Assembly (NCBI GenBank): GCA_014058105.1
Contig: JACGCM010000655.1
Span: 1,424,001-1,488,000 of the forward strand
Direction of reading: 5' to 3'
DNA from: Kingdonia uniflora
Lineage: Eukaryota > Streptophyta > Magnoliopsida > Ranunculales > Circaeasteraceae
Length of the DNA stretch: 64,000 nt
Shown here: positions 10,429 to 21,670 of the stretch, piece after piece
Layout of the letters: every line of letters starts with the position of its first letter
How positions within the stretch are numbered: the stretch's first letter is position 1
Notes under the pieces: generated by a model
Told to the model about the DNA's origin: nothing
The model's input: only the letters and a program-made list of their open reading frames with translations
The model's database searches: none
Program-made: the position numbers and the translations under genes

Positions 10429-12491
10429 CGCTAGGAGTTTTAAGAAAAGGTTAGAAGGCGTGGGGTAAAGGTAGCGCGTCAATAGGTAACAAAAGAAAAG
10501 AGTAGTTTAGAGCTATTTTTTAAGGGATTAAAGAAAAGAGCTATAAAGAAAAGGGTGCACGTAGTTGATAGGAAAGATAGGCATCGCCGGATCAGCTGCC
10601 TTTAACTACGAGGCTTTACCAGCTCCTTCCAGTACAGGTAGCTAGACCAAGAGAACCCGCGACACAGGAGACAAGAGCGGAGTGTAGCGCATACGACAGT
10701 AGTTGGGAACTTGCGTACGGTGATAGGCCCAGGCCCAGGTGTTGGTCTTCCGTGTTGAGTCTTCTCTCACACTCTTTTTTAGCACGGTTGATCCTTGAAT
10801 GCAGATGCAACCCGCGAATATCCATAAAGAAAGAAAAGAGATAGCGGAGAAGCAAATCTACCCGGTGTGTTTTGGAAGTGCGTGGTTTAGGAAAAGAACA
10901 AGAGAACGACAGCCGAAGAGATACGAATGGAAATGCGTGGTTTAGGGCTTTAAATAGAAGTCAGCCGAAGAGATAGGAATGGAAGGAAGGGCTTTAAATA
11001 GAAGTCAGCCTAACGGCTTAACTCCTGTCTCGCCGCGAAAGCATGGCCGATAAGAGTTGACAATGCCTCATTTTGTTAAGAGCATCACTCTCCCTTGTAC
11101 CGGGTTACTTGCGTACGACGAAACTGTAAAATCTTTACAATTAAAGACAAGTACAAGATTGGACTGAAAGGAGCGTTGAAGCTAGCCGTCCTCGTAGTTT
11201 TAGACCACGTCATCTCTTAGCTCATCCATCTTTGCACAGCCTTCCCTGTCGCCTGGCAGGACTAGCGGTAGTTGTAGTTAGAGACCCTCTTTTTTTTGAC
11301 ATGGCTAGCATCCGCTGACTCTAGGCCTCCACTCCTTTCTAAGGTGGCTCAGAGATGGCTTCACTCTCTTTATTGGACTTTTCCTTTCTACGTCATCGCT
11401 AGCATCTGCTTAGGATCCTTGGCTTCTTGTCTCATCTATGGCTAGACAAAACTAGTGGCTCTCACCCCAGCCTTCGATCTACTCTTATCTGGAATCACTA
11501 GAAGCATACCTACGCGCCTCTTACCATCAAGCTGTGCTACTGACGTTATACGCCTCTCTAACTGACGCTCTGGACTCAGCTATACGCCTCTCTACGTAAC
11601 TCTTTTTAAACTCTACCTTGGCTATACCTTCTCACACGTCTCATCTTGCTTTCCCGATCTCGTCTCTACCTTGGCTACCTTCTCACACGTCTCATCTTGC
11701 TTTCCCGGTCTCGTGCTTCTAACCTCAAGGTATGTTTAGGGTCTTCTCTATCTGATGAGACCGCACTGACGCTCTCCAACTTTTCCTTTTCAGTCTGACT
11801 TCTTGGTCTTATTTTTACTCCTAAAACTACGCTTTAGCAACTCCTTAACTACAACTCCCACTTGTAGTTGTAGTTGTATTTAAAAAGCAACTACAACTAT
11901 CGTTAGCTCTAACAGAACCTTTATCTTGACGCTTTAAACGTACGCAAGTCGCACCTTTCTTTTGGCGTACGCAAGTTTCTTTTAGCGTACGCAAGTCTGT
12001 AGTTTAGGATCCTCGGTTTTTTCCATCGTCCTAAACTACGAACCTATTCTTTTGCGGCGTGAAACTGACGCTATAGAAAAGGGTTAAAGCTAGCACGGAC
12101 TTGCGTACGTTAAATAAGGGTCAGAGATTGAACGCTTGTTTTAAAATCAAACTCATAACCCTGACGATCTATATAGCGCCTCGGGCGATCATTATAGACT
12201 AGCGTTTAAGGGTTTTTTGGGGCGAAAGGAAGGATTTATTGCTGGGTCCGGTGCTCTTTTGTTGCATTATTTCTCTACTAGGATAAAAACTTCCCTGTCC
12301 TCCTTTTTAGGTCTAACTACATAGGTTGGGTCTAGTGGTTTTCTCGAGACGAGGTTGAATAGTGGGAATCTGTCTATCATGCGCCGCTATTGGCTAGGAA
12401 GCTTGTGACTCAGAAGAGTAGTTTAGTAGTTTAGAGGACTGGCCATGTCTATAGTCGCTATTTGTTCTTTTGTTCTATAGTCGCTATTTGT

Positions 12492-12616
12492 TTAGAGCTA
12501 ACCTAAGTCAAAAGCAAGCAAGGCATCAGGCCCAGTTTGATCCTAAAACTTCAGCTTAGAGCTAACCTAAGTAAGAAGCAAGGCATCAGGCCCAGTTTGA
12601 TCCTAAAACTTCAGCT
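12492..12616 (+). repeat. Tandem duplication of about 62 bp
   Basis: The unit from TTAGAGCTAACCTAAGT to CCTAAAACTTCAGCT occurs at 12492-12555 and 12556-12616; the second copy lacks a few bases of the first (CAAAAGCAAG shortened). A similar doubled GTCGCTATTTGTT word lies just upstream near 12451-12490. Confidence 0.9.
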
Positions 12617-13579
12617 CGTCGAACGTTTATTGACCCCTTCATAGACATTACAATTCACTATTTAAAACGCAACTTGTAGTTTGTAGTTTTAGGAGCCAAT
12701 TTTCAATAGCGACTTGAATTCACTATTGAAAACGCAACTTTAAGAGCCCTTCTTTTTCTATGGCGACTTGTGCGTTTGGCTTTCTTCCACTTCTTTCAAA
12801 AACGCCGGCTACTGGTGGTTTAGACACCTGCCTCTAAACCACAAACCACCCTACTAAAAATAGCGTTTTCCTTTTTTTAAGACCGACACCTATACCTCTT
12901 TTCCACATAAGCGATTGATCTTCTATTTGTGCAAGGAAAAAAAGGATCCTAAACTACAACTACCGCTAATTGTTTTATCCGGCTTAAAAATAGGATACGG
13001 TTAAGCTCTATAGGCAGCCTATACTGCCTCTAAAGCTACCTACTAAATAGCGTTTTACACGCCCTACAAGTCCTAGCGGTGGCCTCAAGACAATTAGGTA
13101 GGCTAACCTACATTCTCAACCCCAACTAAGGAGACTCTCTTCGCTGCGTCGATTGCTAGCTCGCCTTGCGTTGCGTCTAGAGGAGACTGATCGAAGAAAG
13201 AAAACACAGCGCAAAAAGACGGTGGATCAGACCTCTCTGCCTTACCGGCTTCCTTCCTATGTACGTTCCTTCCTCTGTACGTTCCTTCCTCTTCCTCTGT
13301 ACGTTCCTTTGAAATGGGAGCGAGAGACCCCTAGACGCAAGGATCCTAGCCTACGGGGTCCGGGTGGCCTATGAAGAGAGTGTATGGGAAGGATCCTTGA
13401 TAGCGCCTATCCAGATGTTGCCAGAATAAAGAAAAGCAATAGTTCACTCTTCAATGTTGTCAACGAACCCAGACGTTCCAAGACGCGCATCCAAGCAGCG
13501 GAGCTCGAAGATTCGCTCATTTCGCGGTGGCTATTCTTTCGCGAACGAACTGGTGGAAGAAATAGTGGATGATGGATAA

Positions 13580-13613
13580 GTAGTTTGTAGTTTGGATCCA
13601 AACTACAAACTAC
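13580..13613. repeat. Perfect 34-bp BamHI palindrome
   Basis: Two GTAGTTTGTAGTTT arms face each other across GGATCC, giving 17 perfectly paired bases on each side. It is preceded by GATGATGGATAA, as is the identical palindrome at 38962. A shorter 22-bp version at 30537 has the same GATGATGGATAA leader. The leader belongs to the unit and is not chance flank. Confidence 0.95.
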
Positions 13614-13760
13614 GTAATGCTTTTCCTTAGTGCGCCTTAACTACGCGTATCTGACGCTTATTTTAAAGACGCGCATAGTTTTAAAAGACTAGTTTTAAAG
13701 GAAGGATCCTAGCTAGGCCTTTAAATAGAAGACGAGTGTGTTGCTTCTAAACTACTCTTT

Positions 13761-13817
13761 AATGCTCTAAACTACTAATGCTCTAAACTACTAATGCTCT
13801 AAACTACTAATGCTCTT
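13761..13817 (+). repeat. 16-bp tandem of the CTAAACTAC module
   Basis: AATGCTCTAAACTACT starts at 13761, 13777 and 13793, with a partial fourth copy at 13809. The same unit is seen in shorter runs near 17612-17646 and around 61345 and 61457. Confidence 0.92.
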
Positions 13818-14255
13818 TCATACAGTAGTTTAGGGAGCTCCTCTTCTCCTTTGTAAAGTGAAGTTCATCGTGAAAGTCAATTGCGTTGCTGAAGTTGGAG
13901 CCTGGTTCGTTGCTGAAGATTCTTATTAGTTAGGCCTAAACTACGAATGGCAACCCTATGGAATGGCGGCTACTAGGCTATATGCTGTAGACCTCGGTTA
14001 TACGATAGGCGTTCTCAAACAATTAAGGATCAACCCGACTCTTGAAATCGCTAGGTCCGACGTTTCCCTCTAAGGCGCCCGGGCCCCAAAGCTCCCATCC
14101 TTTTTCTTTTTGATCCATTTCTCGATCCTGGGTCAAGGTGGAAACCTTATGACAAGACGAGGCCTTAGCTACCCAGATCACGAGTCACACCTTCCTTCCT
14201 ATGTAGCCTCCAACACACTGACGACTCCACTCAACTCGTTCGTCAAGGGGGAAAA

Positions 14256-14400
14256 AGCGGTGTGCCACTCGTTCGTAAATGGTGCGGTGTGCCATGAGAA
14301 GATTAGATTGTTGCGGTGTGCCATTGCCAGTTGATAAGATTAGATTGGTGCGGTGTGCCACTAGTTTGTCAACGGTGCGGTGTGCCATGAGAAGATTAGA
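14256..14400 (+). repeat. Interspersed GCGGTGTGCCA repeat
   Basis: GCGGTGTGCCA occurs five times in about 130 bp. Three copies are followed, directly or after a short gap, by AAGATTAGATTG. The spacing is irregular (about 23-35 bp), so this is a compound repeat rather than a regular minisatellite. A 67-codon minus-strand frame here only translates the repeat as VAHRT/MAHRT units. Confidence 0.88.
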
Positions 14401-14510
14401 TTGGTTCTCTATCCTCCCCTCTGATCAAGAGATGACTCGGATGTTCCCCCTATTTCTCCCTTTTTCCGCAGGTCCTACAACTTCCTTCTTTCGTTGAGTC
14501 TTGTCTTCCT

Positions 14511-14540
14511 GCCGCCGTAGCCTAGTGGTTAAGGGGGGAT
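14511..14540 (+). pseudogene. tRNA-like 5' half (weak)
   Basis: GCCGCCGTAGCCTAGTGGTT followed by AAGG resembles the acceptor strand and D-arm of a tRNA; GTAGCC-AGTGG-AAGG is close to the D-arm of plastid-type tRNA-His. No anticodon arm or T-arm follows, because the next bases are a GAATGTCTATAG-type module. At best it is a truncated remnant, and chance similarity is quite possible. Confidence 0.2.
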
Positions 14541-14903
14541 AGAATGTCTATAGACTATTGGTTAACTTGCGTACGGAGAGAGCGTGTCTAACGGTTTAGA
14601 TCGAAAAAGCTAGGAGAAAAAGGGCTGCGGAGAGGCTCAAAAGCGCCGGACCGAGCAAGGACATCACCAGTGGCACTCTATAGCGACAAGCGTCTACACC
14701 ATAGATTCGCAACCCCTTTTTAACACCGTTTGTCTTTCATATACACCATAGATTCGCGTCAACGAACTTGCGTACGCGAAAAGCTCTTTTTCATAATCCT
14801 CGTCGCCGCTAAACTACTGGCAGAGACTAGTCAGATTGACTAACAATGACAAAGGCATAGTGGGTGAGTCTACTATATAAAGTAATTACCCTTATGCTAT
14901 GCT

Positions 14904-14940
14904 ATGGATCTTCCCGTCTTCATGGATCTTCCCGTCTTCA
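14904..14940 (+). repeat. 18-bp tandem duplication
   Basis: ATGGATCTTCCCGTCTTC is present twice in direct tandem. Confidence 0.92.
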
Positions 14941-14996
14941 TAGTGGGAGGCTGGATAGGATCATCGGACTAGCAGGCCTACCCCGCCTTTAAAAGG

Positions 14997-15122
14997 CTTC
15001 GCCTCTAAACTACTAAACTCTTCTTCCCCACTGGTCAGCTTCGCCTCTAAACTACTAAACTCTTCTTCCCCACTGGTCAGCTTCGCCTCTAAACTACTAA
15101 ACTCTTCTTCCCTACTGGTCAG
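14997..15122. repeat. 42-bp tandem triplication
   Basis: Three 42-bp units start at 14997, 15039 and 15081 and contain CGCCTCTAAACTACTAAACTC; the third has one base changed. Because 42 is a multiple of three, a minus-strand frame (14961-15206) stays open and repeats LTSGEEEFSSLEAK. I regard that frame as a by-product: it has no other protein-like feature, and the unit contains the common CTAAACTAC module. Confidence 0.93.
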
Positions 15123-16008
15123 CCTCGCCTCTTGCATCAGCTCTCGTATAAGACAAAAGGAAGTAGACGGTGGAAAAAAGTAGTTTGAGACAACACACGC
15201 GCGCACTCAACTAGTGAAGCCTTAGACCTATTTTCAAACTAGAAGCTTAGCCTCAAAAAAACCCATCACTAGCACTATCAAGAATCGCCACTCTCCCACC
15301 AAAGTCACTGAGGATCCTTGAAGACAAGGATCCTTCGCGCATCTTACTCCTCCGCAAGCAGAAAAGTGAACCCGCCCAAAGAAAGAGAAGGAGGTATAGT
15401 GCTTTAGAGACAAAGAGAGGGAGGTAGTTATAAAAAGGGTGGTAGTTTAAAACGGATAAATAGCGAATTGTAATGCGTAATGTCCTAAGTAGGAAAAGGA
15501 AGCAAAAATAAGGTTCTGTTAGAGCTAGCTTTAAAAGGAAAGCGTGAGCCAATAGCATAGTTAAAAGAAGGATTAAAGAAAAGAAGGTAGCTTGCTTTTT
15601 AAATAGTGGAGCCATTTTTTAAGAACTTGCGTACGGCGGAGTAGTTTAGAGGCTGAGGAAGGCCTTTAAATAGAAGACGAGGTTTCAAGTATTAAAGAGC
15701 TAACTTGCGTACGGAAAAGCAGAGTCTAGGTGTTGCCTAAAGGCTACTAAGGAGTGAAATAAGGGTTAAGGCTTTCAAATAGCTCTGAGCTATTTGAAAA
15801 CGTATAAATAGTGAATTGTAATGTGTATAGAAGCAAGAATAGGTAGGATCCTAAACAACTTGCGTACGGTGAAAAAGAGCTAGCGTAGCAAGTTCCCTAA
15901 AACTACAGAGTCAAAAGAAGGTAGCTGGAGGAGCCAAAGGTTGCTAAAGCTATCAGAAGAAGGGTAGTTTAGCGCGTCAATAGGTAGGATCCAAACTACA
16001 AACTACGT

Positions 16009-16059
16009 GCTAGCACTAGTTGTAGTTGTATTTAAAAAGCTACTACAACTAGTGCTAGC
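16009..16059. repeat. Hairpin with 17-bp perfect stem
   Basis: The left arm GCTAGCACTAGTTGTAG pairs fully with the right arm ending at 16059; the loop is 17 nt and contains ATTTAAAAAGC. Related structures with GTAGTTGTAGTTGTATTTAAAAAGC and a right arm CAACTACAACTA occur near 11863-11900, and a weaker one near 20360. A hairpin of this kind could act on RNA processing or simply be a palindromic repeat. No gene end is adjacent that would make it a terminator. Confidence 0.9.
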
Positions 16060-18416
16060 TCTTTTCTTTAAGAACCTATATCTTGCGCTAAACTACCCTT
16101 CTTTAACTCGCCAAAGCCATAACTCCTTACTCAGCCTCCGTCGCTAACTCGTAGTTTGTAGTTTGGATCCTACCGTAGCTTAGGATCCTTCTAAACTATT
16201 GGTCTAAGACTCCTCATCTATACATCGTGCTAACAGTTTGGCCTTGAAACTCCTCCTTCCCTGGAAGAATCCCATCCGAGCACCCTGAACTCAACTGTAT
16301 ACCTTTCGCAACCAACAGTTAGGAATGATCTTTCTATCGCAGATGTCTAACAAGTCAATCGTAGGTGGCCGAAAGCCGATAAAGAAAAAAGCGCGTAGGC
16401 GAGGGAAAGGAAGGTAGTCGGAGAAGCTAAAGCCAGAAGGCTGGGTTTTTTGTAGGTGAGTGATTTAGAAGGCGCTAAGGTGGAGAATCTTAGGTGCGGG
16501 TGTACACGACCCCGGTGAAGGGTAGATCCGCTACGATAGAAAGAGGAAGTTCAGGGGCTAAGAAAGGAAATCTTTGGCTATTCTATAGCTATAGTAGGAA
16601 AGGAAGAAACAAAGGCATCTCTTTCTGCCGCACTCGACCAGATGAAGGATCCTAGTGATGACTGCCAGGGGGGCTATCTAGGATCCTTCTCTCAAGTCAA
16701 AAGACCTATAACTTAGGCCGCTGAATCAATGAACCCATGATGGCAAGGATCCTAGCAACTCACGCATACAGCGCTACCCATATCATACTCGTCTACTGTT
16801 TTTTTTGCCACTGCACTTCCTAAGATTCTAACTGTTTTAGCTCTACCACGAGATCCATCAAGCTCAGGGCACCTACTGCAATGGAAAGAGACAACTCAGG
16901 CACCTACTGCTAGGCATTCAACTAGGTCAACTAGGCATTCTTTTCTCTGGCAGAGGAAAGGATCCTTCCTGTTCCTCAAACCTATAGCAGCTACGACCTG
17001 CAACACACCCTCTTTTTAGCCGTAGTTTAGGAGCCACTTGCCAAGCTCCTGCGTACTACTAGTCCACCAAGTAGCCTGCGCTTCTTTTGCCTTACCTTAA
17101 CAAGAACTCTCCAACAAATAGTTTAGCGATGTATGCATAGTTAGGCTGCTATCCGTCGTCATTGGCCAATGTTTGTTTTTTTTACAGAGCTACTTTTCTC
17201 ATTTCGGGGAAAGCATTGCCTTACTGACTCCCCCAGACTAAAGAATGAAAAAGTAGTTTAGGGCTACGAGAGAATAGAAATAGCATAGAGTCGACTCTAT
17301 CTCCACCTCTGCGTTTTTGAAAGGCTACCCACCTCAGCCCCTAACTACACAAAAGACGCTAACTCTTATTCCTTCGCCAATGCATTGCATTTTTATCGGC
17401 TCACCTAACCTTTTAAAAAGTGGGTAACCCTAGGATCCTTCTTTTGCTAAACTACCTTTTAACGTACGCAAGTCGCCGTTTTTTCCTTAGTTTGGCGTAC
17501 GCAAGTTAGCTCTTTTTCACCGTACGCAAGTTGTTTAGGATCCTACTTGTTTTTGTAGTTTACTTACGTACGCGCAACTATCCACCTCTAAACTACTCCA
17601 AACTACAAACTACAATGCTCTAAACTACTAATGCTCTAAACTACTAATACTTGAAGGTTCTAGCCGTAATGTATATTTGTAGTTTAGGCAACTTCCTTCT
17701 TGCTGGCTCTCTATAAAACCTCTGAGCTATTTGAAACTTGCGTACGACTACCTCTGGCTTCCTAAACTACGCGCTTTGCTTTGCTTTCCCTATTTCTTGC
17801 TGCATTCACCATTCTTAAAAAAACTAGGATCCTAAACTACGGCTTTTAAAACCACTTTCTTTTTTTTTTCTTTTTAAAGTCCTTGTTTTCTTGCGTGTCC
17901 TGGCTCAAACTCCCTTCCCTACTGGCACTTGCTGGTTCTTTTCTCCGTACGCAAGTACCTTCAAGCGTCTTTCTCTTCAGTGAGGCCTGGCCTGGCTAGA
18001 GGGAAGCGACACACCAACAGAAAAGGTGGGGGGTTGGATTTCGTATTGCTTCACTTTTAAAGGGGAACGTAAAGTAGTTTGGAAGACTCGATGCCGCATA
18101 CAGTGGGTGTCACTCTCGCAAGAAAAAAGACAGGGTTGGTTATGTGGCCATTCAATCGCGTGGAAGAGGGGTCTCTTAGGATCCTTCATAGCCGCTTACC
18201 TCTATTTGTAGTGGCCTGGCCCTCATCATACCAGCCGCGATCGTAGTTAAGGAGGCACTCTATGTTGCCTTAGCCTTACTACTGACCGCCTCGCCTTACT
18301 AATGACTAAGGCAAGAGGTGCAATTGAAATCTATGTTAGGTGGTTGCCTATAGTCTATAGTGTGGTGATCAAAAGAAAGAAAAACATCTTAGGTCGCCCT
18401 TCTTTTGAAGCACGCA

Positions 18417-18530
18417 GAACGGCTTTCAGAAGAGAAGCTCGCGTGTGTAGCCCTAAACTACGAAGCAAAAAAAAAGAACGGCTTTCAGAAGAGAAGCGCG
18501 CGTGTGTAGCCCACCTCCCTAAACTACGAG
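18417..18530 (+). repeat. 59-bp direct duplication
   Basis: GAACGGCTTTCAGAAGAGAA starts at 18417 and 18476, each followed by GCGTGTGTAGCCC and a CCTAAACTACGA module; the second copy has ACCTC inserted before the module. Confidence 0.9.
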
Positions 18531-19020
18531 AAGTGGCACCCTTTAGACATAGCAATTTAAAAGAACGAGGCGTCATATAGCGTACTATAGCCACTATAGC
18601 TTGGAAAGTGACACCTTGCTTTTCCTTCTGGAGCGTTTCTTTCGAACTTGCGTACGCAGAAAGAAAAAGAAGAAGCTAAAAATGGGTCTAAAGTTAGGTG
18701 GCTTTATAGACGGTGGATAATTGGTCGTTGGTAAGTTGAGCTCCGAAGTGAAGATAAGCAAAGATCCTAACCATTAGAAAAGAACAAAGACCTGCGAAGG
18801 AAAGCAAAAGGTAGTTTAGAACAAGAGCCTAAAAAAAAGGTAGCTCTTGTTAGAAGACTGAGGTGGAGTAAACCCGGGAAAAATCGACCAAAGTCCTTTT
18901 CAGCAGTGTTTTAAGTAGCTAGAGGTCAGAAAAGCGCCTTTTTTAAGGTATAACACCCCGGGATTTTGAGACCAAACCGCTTTTTAGCCTAGAGCGTCGT
19001 CTTTCACAAGTAGTTTAGAA

Positions 19021-19072
19021 GCGAAATATGCAGAAACTGTAGTTTAGGAAAAGCGACCCATACTTGCGTACG
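19021..19072 (+). repeat. 52-bp unit shared with 8.57 kb
   Basis: The segment GAAATATGCAGAAACTG through GTAGTTTAGGAAAAGCGA to the 11-mer is nearly identical to 8573-8623. The first two thirds recur in reverse at about 9163-9197. This is one of several composite units that contain both a GTAGTTTAG module and an 11-mer in fixed spacing. Confidence 0.9.
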
Positions 19073-19790
19073 GCGAAAGTAACTATTTTTCGTACGCAAG
19101 TTTCAAAGATTTCCTTTTCAAAAATGGATATTCGGAGCAATTGCACAAAAGCGCCAAAGTTTAGTCCACAGCTAGTAGTTTAGGATACTTGCGTACGGCG
19201 AAAGTAAGCAAAGTCCTTTTCAACAAAAAGTACGCAAGTCCCTAAACTACTAGCTGCATAGCTCCTTTTTAAAGCATAGGTGTAGCTAGCAGCAGTTAGA
19301 GGTAGCCATAATAAAAAAAAAAAAGGTGGAAGCCAGATTAAGGAGTCAATTAGAGCTAGCTTTCTTTTAGACTTGCGTACGTTAAATAAGAGTTAAAGGA
19401 TGAACCGGAGGAAGCCGGGGGCTTTAAAAAGGAGTCAGAAGCCAGAGGTTCTGTTAGAGCTTCGTTTCACTAGAGGAAGGTAGCTCTTGCTAAAGCTACA
19501 AGAATAGGTTCAAAAGAGCATTAGTAGTTTAGAGCCTTGTAGTTTAGAGCGTACGCAAGTTTTCAAAAAAAGCCTTAAAGAGTACAAAGGAGTAGCCACT
19601 GAAGGTAGTTGTAGTTTAGGAGCCATTTTTTAAGAAAAGAAAAGAATAGTGAATTGTAATGTATATGGAAGCAAGAATAGGTTCTGTTAGAGTTGCTAAA
19701 GCTAGGAGTCAAACGAAAGGCAAGAAAACCTTTCTTTTAGACCAACGCAACGCCTATCACTGGGTCTAGGGCTTGCGCAAGCTTTAAAAA

Positions 19791-19995
19791 GAGTGAAAAA
19801 CGAAAGAAAAGCAGACGAAAGGGAAAGCCGTAGTTTAGGATCCTCACCACTATAGCTATAGACAAATCTAGGGCTTTAGTAGTTGTAGTTTAGGAGTTAA
19901 AAAAGAAATAGGCTTTAAAAAGCGAAGCAAAAGGAGTGAAAAACGAAAGAAAAGCAAACGAAACGGAAAGCCGTAGTTTAGGATCCTCACCACTA
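19791..19995 (+). repeat. 62-bp duplication at 143-bp spacing
   Basis: GAGTGAAAAACGAAAGAAAA through GGAAAGCCGTAGTTTAGG to CCTCACCACTA is present at 19791-19852 and 19934-19995 with two or three differences. The BamHI module lies at the same place in both copies, so it was already present when the duplication arose. Confidence 0.9.
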
Positions 19996-20826
19996 CTAGC
20001 ATGCGAAAGAATCACTGGCTATTCTAGCTTTCTAGTACCGAGTTTTCTTGCTGGGCTTGCGTCTCTAGCTACTTCCACCGTCTCTTTTAGTAGTTTAGTA
20101 CGCAAGTCCGGTTATTTTTTAGCCTCCGGTGCTAATGGCTTTCCCTGCGGTAGCTTGGAAAACACCTCTGCTTTCCGTATCTTGCTATATCTATCGCGAC
20201 TGGTGCAAGCAACAGTGCTCCTGCACGTAGGATAGGGAGACGCTTTGACTAAAAAAACCGCAGGTAGGTGGCGCAGCGCAGGTCAAATGGGTTCAAGATA
20301 GCGACTTCGCTTCTAATCTAAAGAGTGGCTACAGGTGCAACCATTGGAAAAGGTTTCGACTAGTTGTATTAGTCCTTAATAGCAACTACAACGAGAAGAG
20401 CAAAAAAGCTTTGGTGGCTTCAAAACCACTCACCACTGCTACAAAAAAGTAGCTAGCAACGACATCAAGAGCAAAATAGAAAGACAAAGCGAACCAATGA
20501 GAAACCTAGCTACGCAACCGACGCCTATTCCCCGTACGCAAGTAAGACTTTTTTTCTTTCGTCCTCTTTTAAATAGCTCAGACTTACCCTACCTCTAAAC
20601 TACTCTACCTAAGCAAAGGTGGGAGAAGACAAGTAAAAGCCTTTGTCTTGCGTAGTTTAAAGAGAGCTAGTTGCAACGAACCTACCTACAAGAAAAGTAG
20701 GACCCTAAAAGAAATCGCGCTATTCGGAAAAGCACTTGCTTTCTGGACGTTTTACCTTGCCTAAAGAATAGGATTTCCTACCACGGTCCCAAAAAAAAAG
20801 GCACCTGAAGACCCACCAAAAAAAGA

Positions 20827-20922
20827 GTGGTAATGCCTGTGGGTCTTCATAGCTAGGATCCTTCAAGACGTGAAGTGGTAATGCCTGTGGGTCTTCATAG
20901 CTAGGATCCTTCAAGACGTGAA
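20827..20922 (+). repeat. 48-bp tandem duplication with BamHI module
   Basis: Two exact 48-bp units start at 20827 and 20875, each with GTGGTAATGCCTGTGGGTC and TAGCTAGGATCCTTCAAG. Confidence 0.93.
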
Positions 20923-21470
20923 AGTAACCGCTTCTTTTCCTTAGTGGACTTCTTTCAGGCTGCTGACGAGTCGTCCTCCCCCGTTTTGATTAGAAGCGGG
21001 ACTCTATACTCATAATGGTCTACCGTTCAGCAGACAACTCTTCTATTCATTCACAAGTGCAGCATCTCATTCACAAGTGCAGCTAAGAAGACAAGAACAA
21101 GAAAGAACGCTCGAACTTCATTCAAAGGGAAGGCGACTCTATCGTTCCAAACCCCACGACGAGTGGCCAAAAGAAAGACAACGTTTGGACCTCACATTCT
21201 CAAGGCAGTCCAGATGCGTGTACAGAGGAGCCACTGATGCAAAAGGCCTATTTTTTTTTACGTTAGCTAATGCAGGAGGTTCAATTGCAATACTAACGAA
21301 TTTCGCTAAAACACACTCCGGTTTTCTGGCTTCATGCGTAGAGGCAACCTAACTAAAGAATCGCGCTCTCTGTACGCAAGTCAAGGCAAAACTGGCGACT
21401 TGTGCGCTTTCTAGTGCTCCTTAAAGGCGCGTTTGATTAGAAGTGGATTTGTTTACAACGCTTTTTCCTA

Positions 21471-21494
21471 GGTATGTAGCGGGATTCGAACCAA
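21471..21494 (-). pseudogene. tRNA T-arm-like sequence (weak)
   Basis: On the minus strand GGTTCGAATCCCGCTACATA has the usual T-loop sequence TTCGAAT followed by the CCCGC half of a T-stem. The upstream half of the stem (TTTGG) pairs poorly, and no D-arm or anticodon arm is visible upstream. It may be a remnant of a tRNA 3' half, or chance. Confidence 0.22.
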
Positions 21495-21630
21495 AGCGTT
21501 CTAAACTACGGCAACCTAACTAACGAATTTCGCTAACTCTGGCGCCTATTTTTTGAAACTCTAACCCCTAAACTACGCTTAGGCTACTCTGCTAAAATGA
21601 AAGCCTCCTTCTCCGTACGCAAGTAACTCG

Positions 21631-21670
21631 CTTGTAGTTGCCTAAAATATACATTACGGCAACAACTACC
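21631..21670. repeat. Composite cassette lacking the 11-mer
   Basis: Read on the minus strand this is GTAGTTGTTG, then CCGTAATGTATATTTTAGG, then CAACTAC: a D module between inverted GTAGTTG arms. The cassettes at 41693, 52598, 54517 and 56996 have the same or nearly the same parts plus an 11-mer inserted just before CCGTAATG. Confidence 0.88.

Larger units (their letters stand above)
10001..14500. other. Gene-free region with many short direct duplications
   Basis: No gene is recognised. The stretch has direct duplications at 10351-10428, about 10910-11000, 11620-11720, 12492-12616, 13761-13815 and about 14256-14400. The 11-mer is rare from 12.11 to 14.56 kb, where I saw no exact copy. The sequence there is instead rich in CTAAACTAC words and BamHI modules. 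A short plus-strand frame at 13384-13572 and one at 13153-13374 are not repeat-built in full, but I recognise no domain in either. Confidence 0.7.
14501..20000. other. Gene-free region, 14.5-20 kb
   Basis: No gene is recognised. Notable content is a tRNA-like 5' half at 14511, an 18-bp tandem at 14904, a 42-bp triplication at 14997, a strong hairpin at 16009, a 59-bp duplication at 18417 and a 62-bp duplication at 19791/19934. BamHI modules are especially common from 15.8 to 18.2 kb. The 19.0-19.6 kb stretch is a mosaic of pieces also found at 8.6, 29.5 and 57.2 kb. Confidence 0.7.

Noticed and set aside
14961..15206. Minus-strand frame with repeated LTSGEEEFSSLEAK
   Set aside because: It is the translation of a 42-bp DNA triplication that contains the common CTAAACTAC module; no other sign of a gene.
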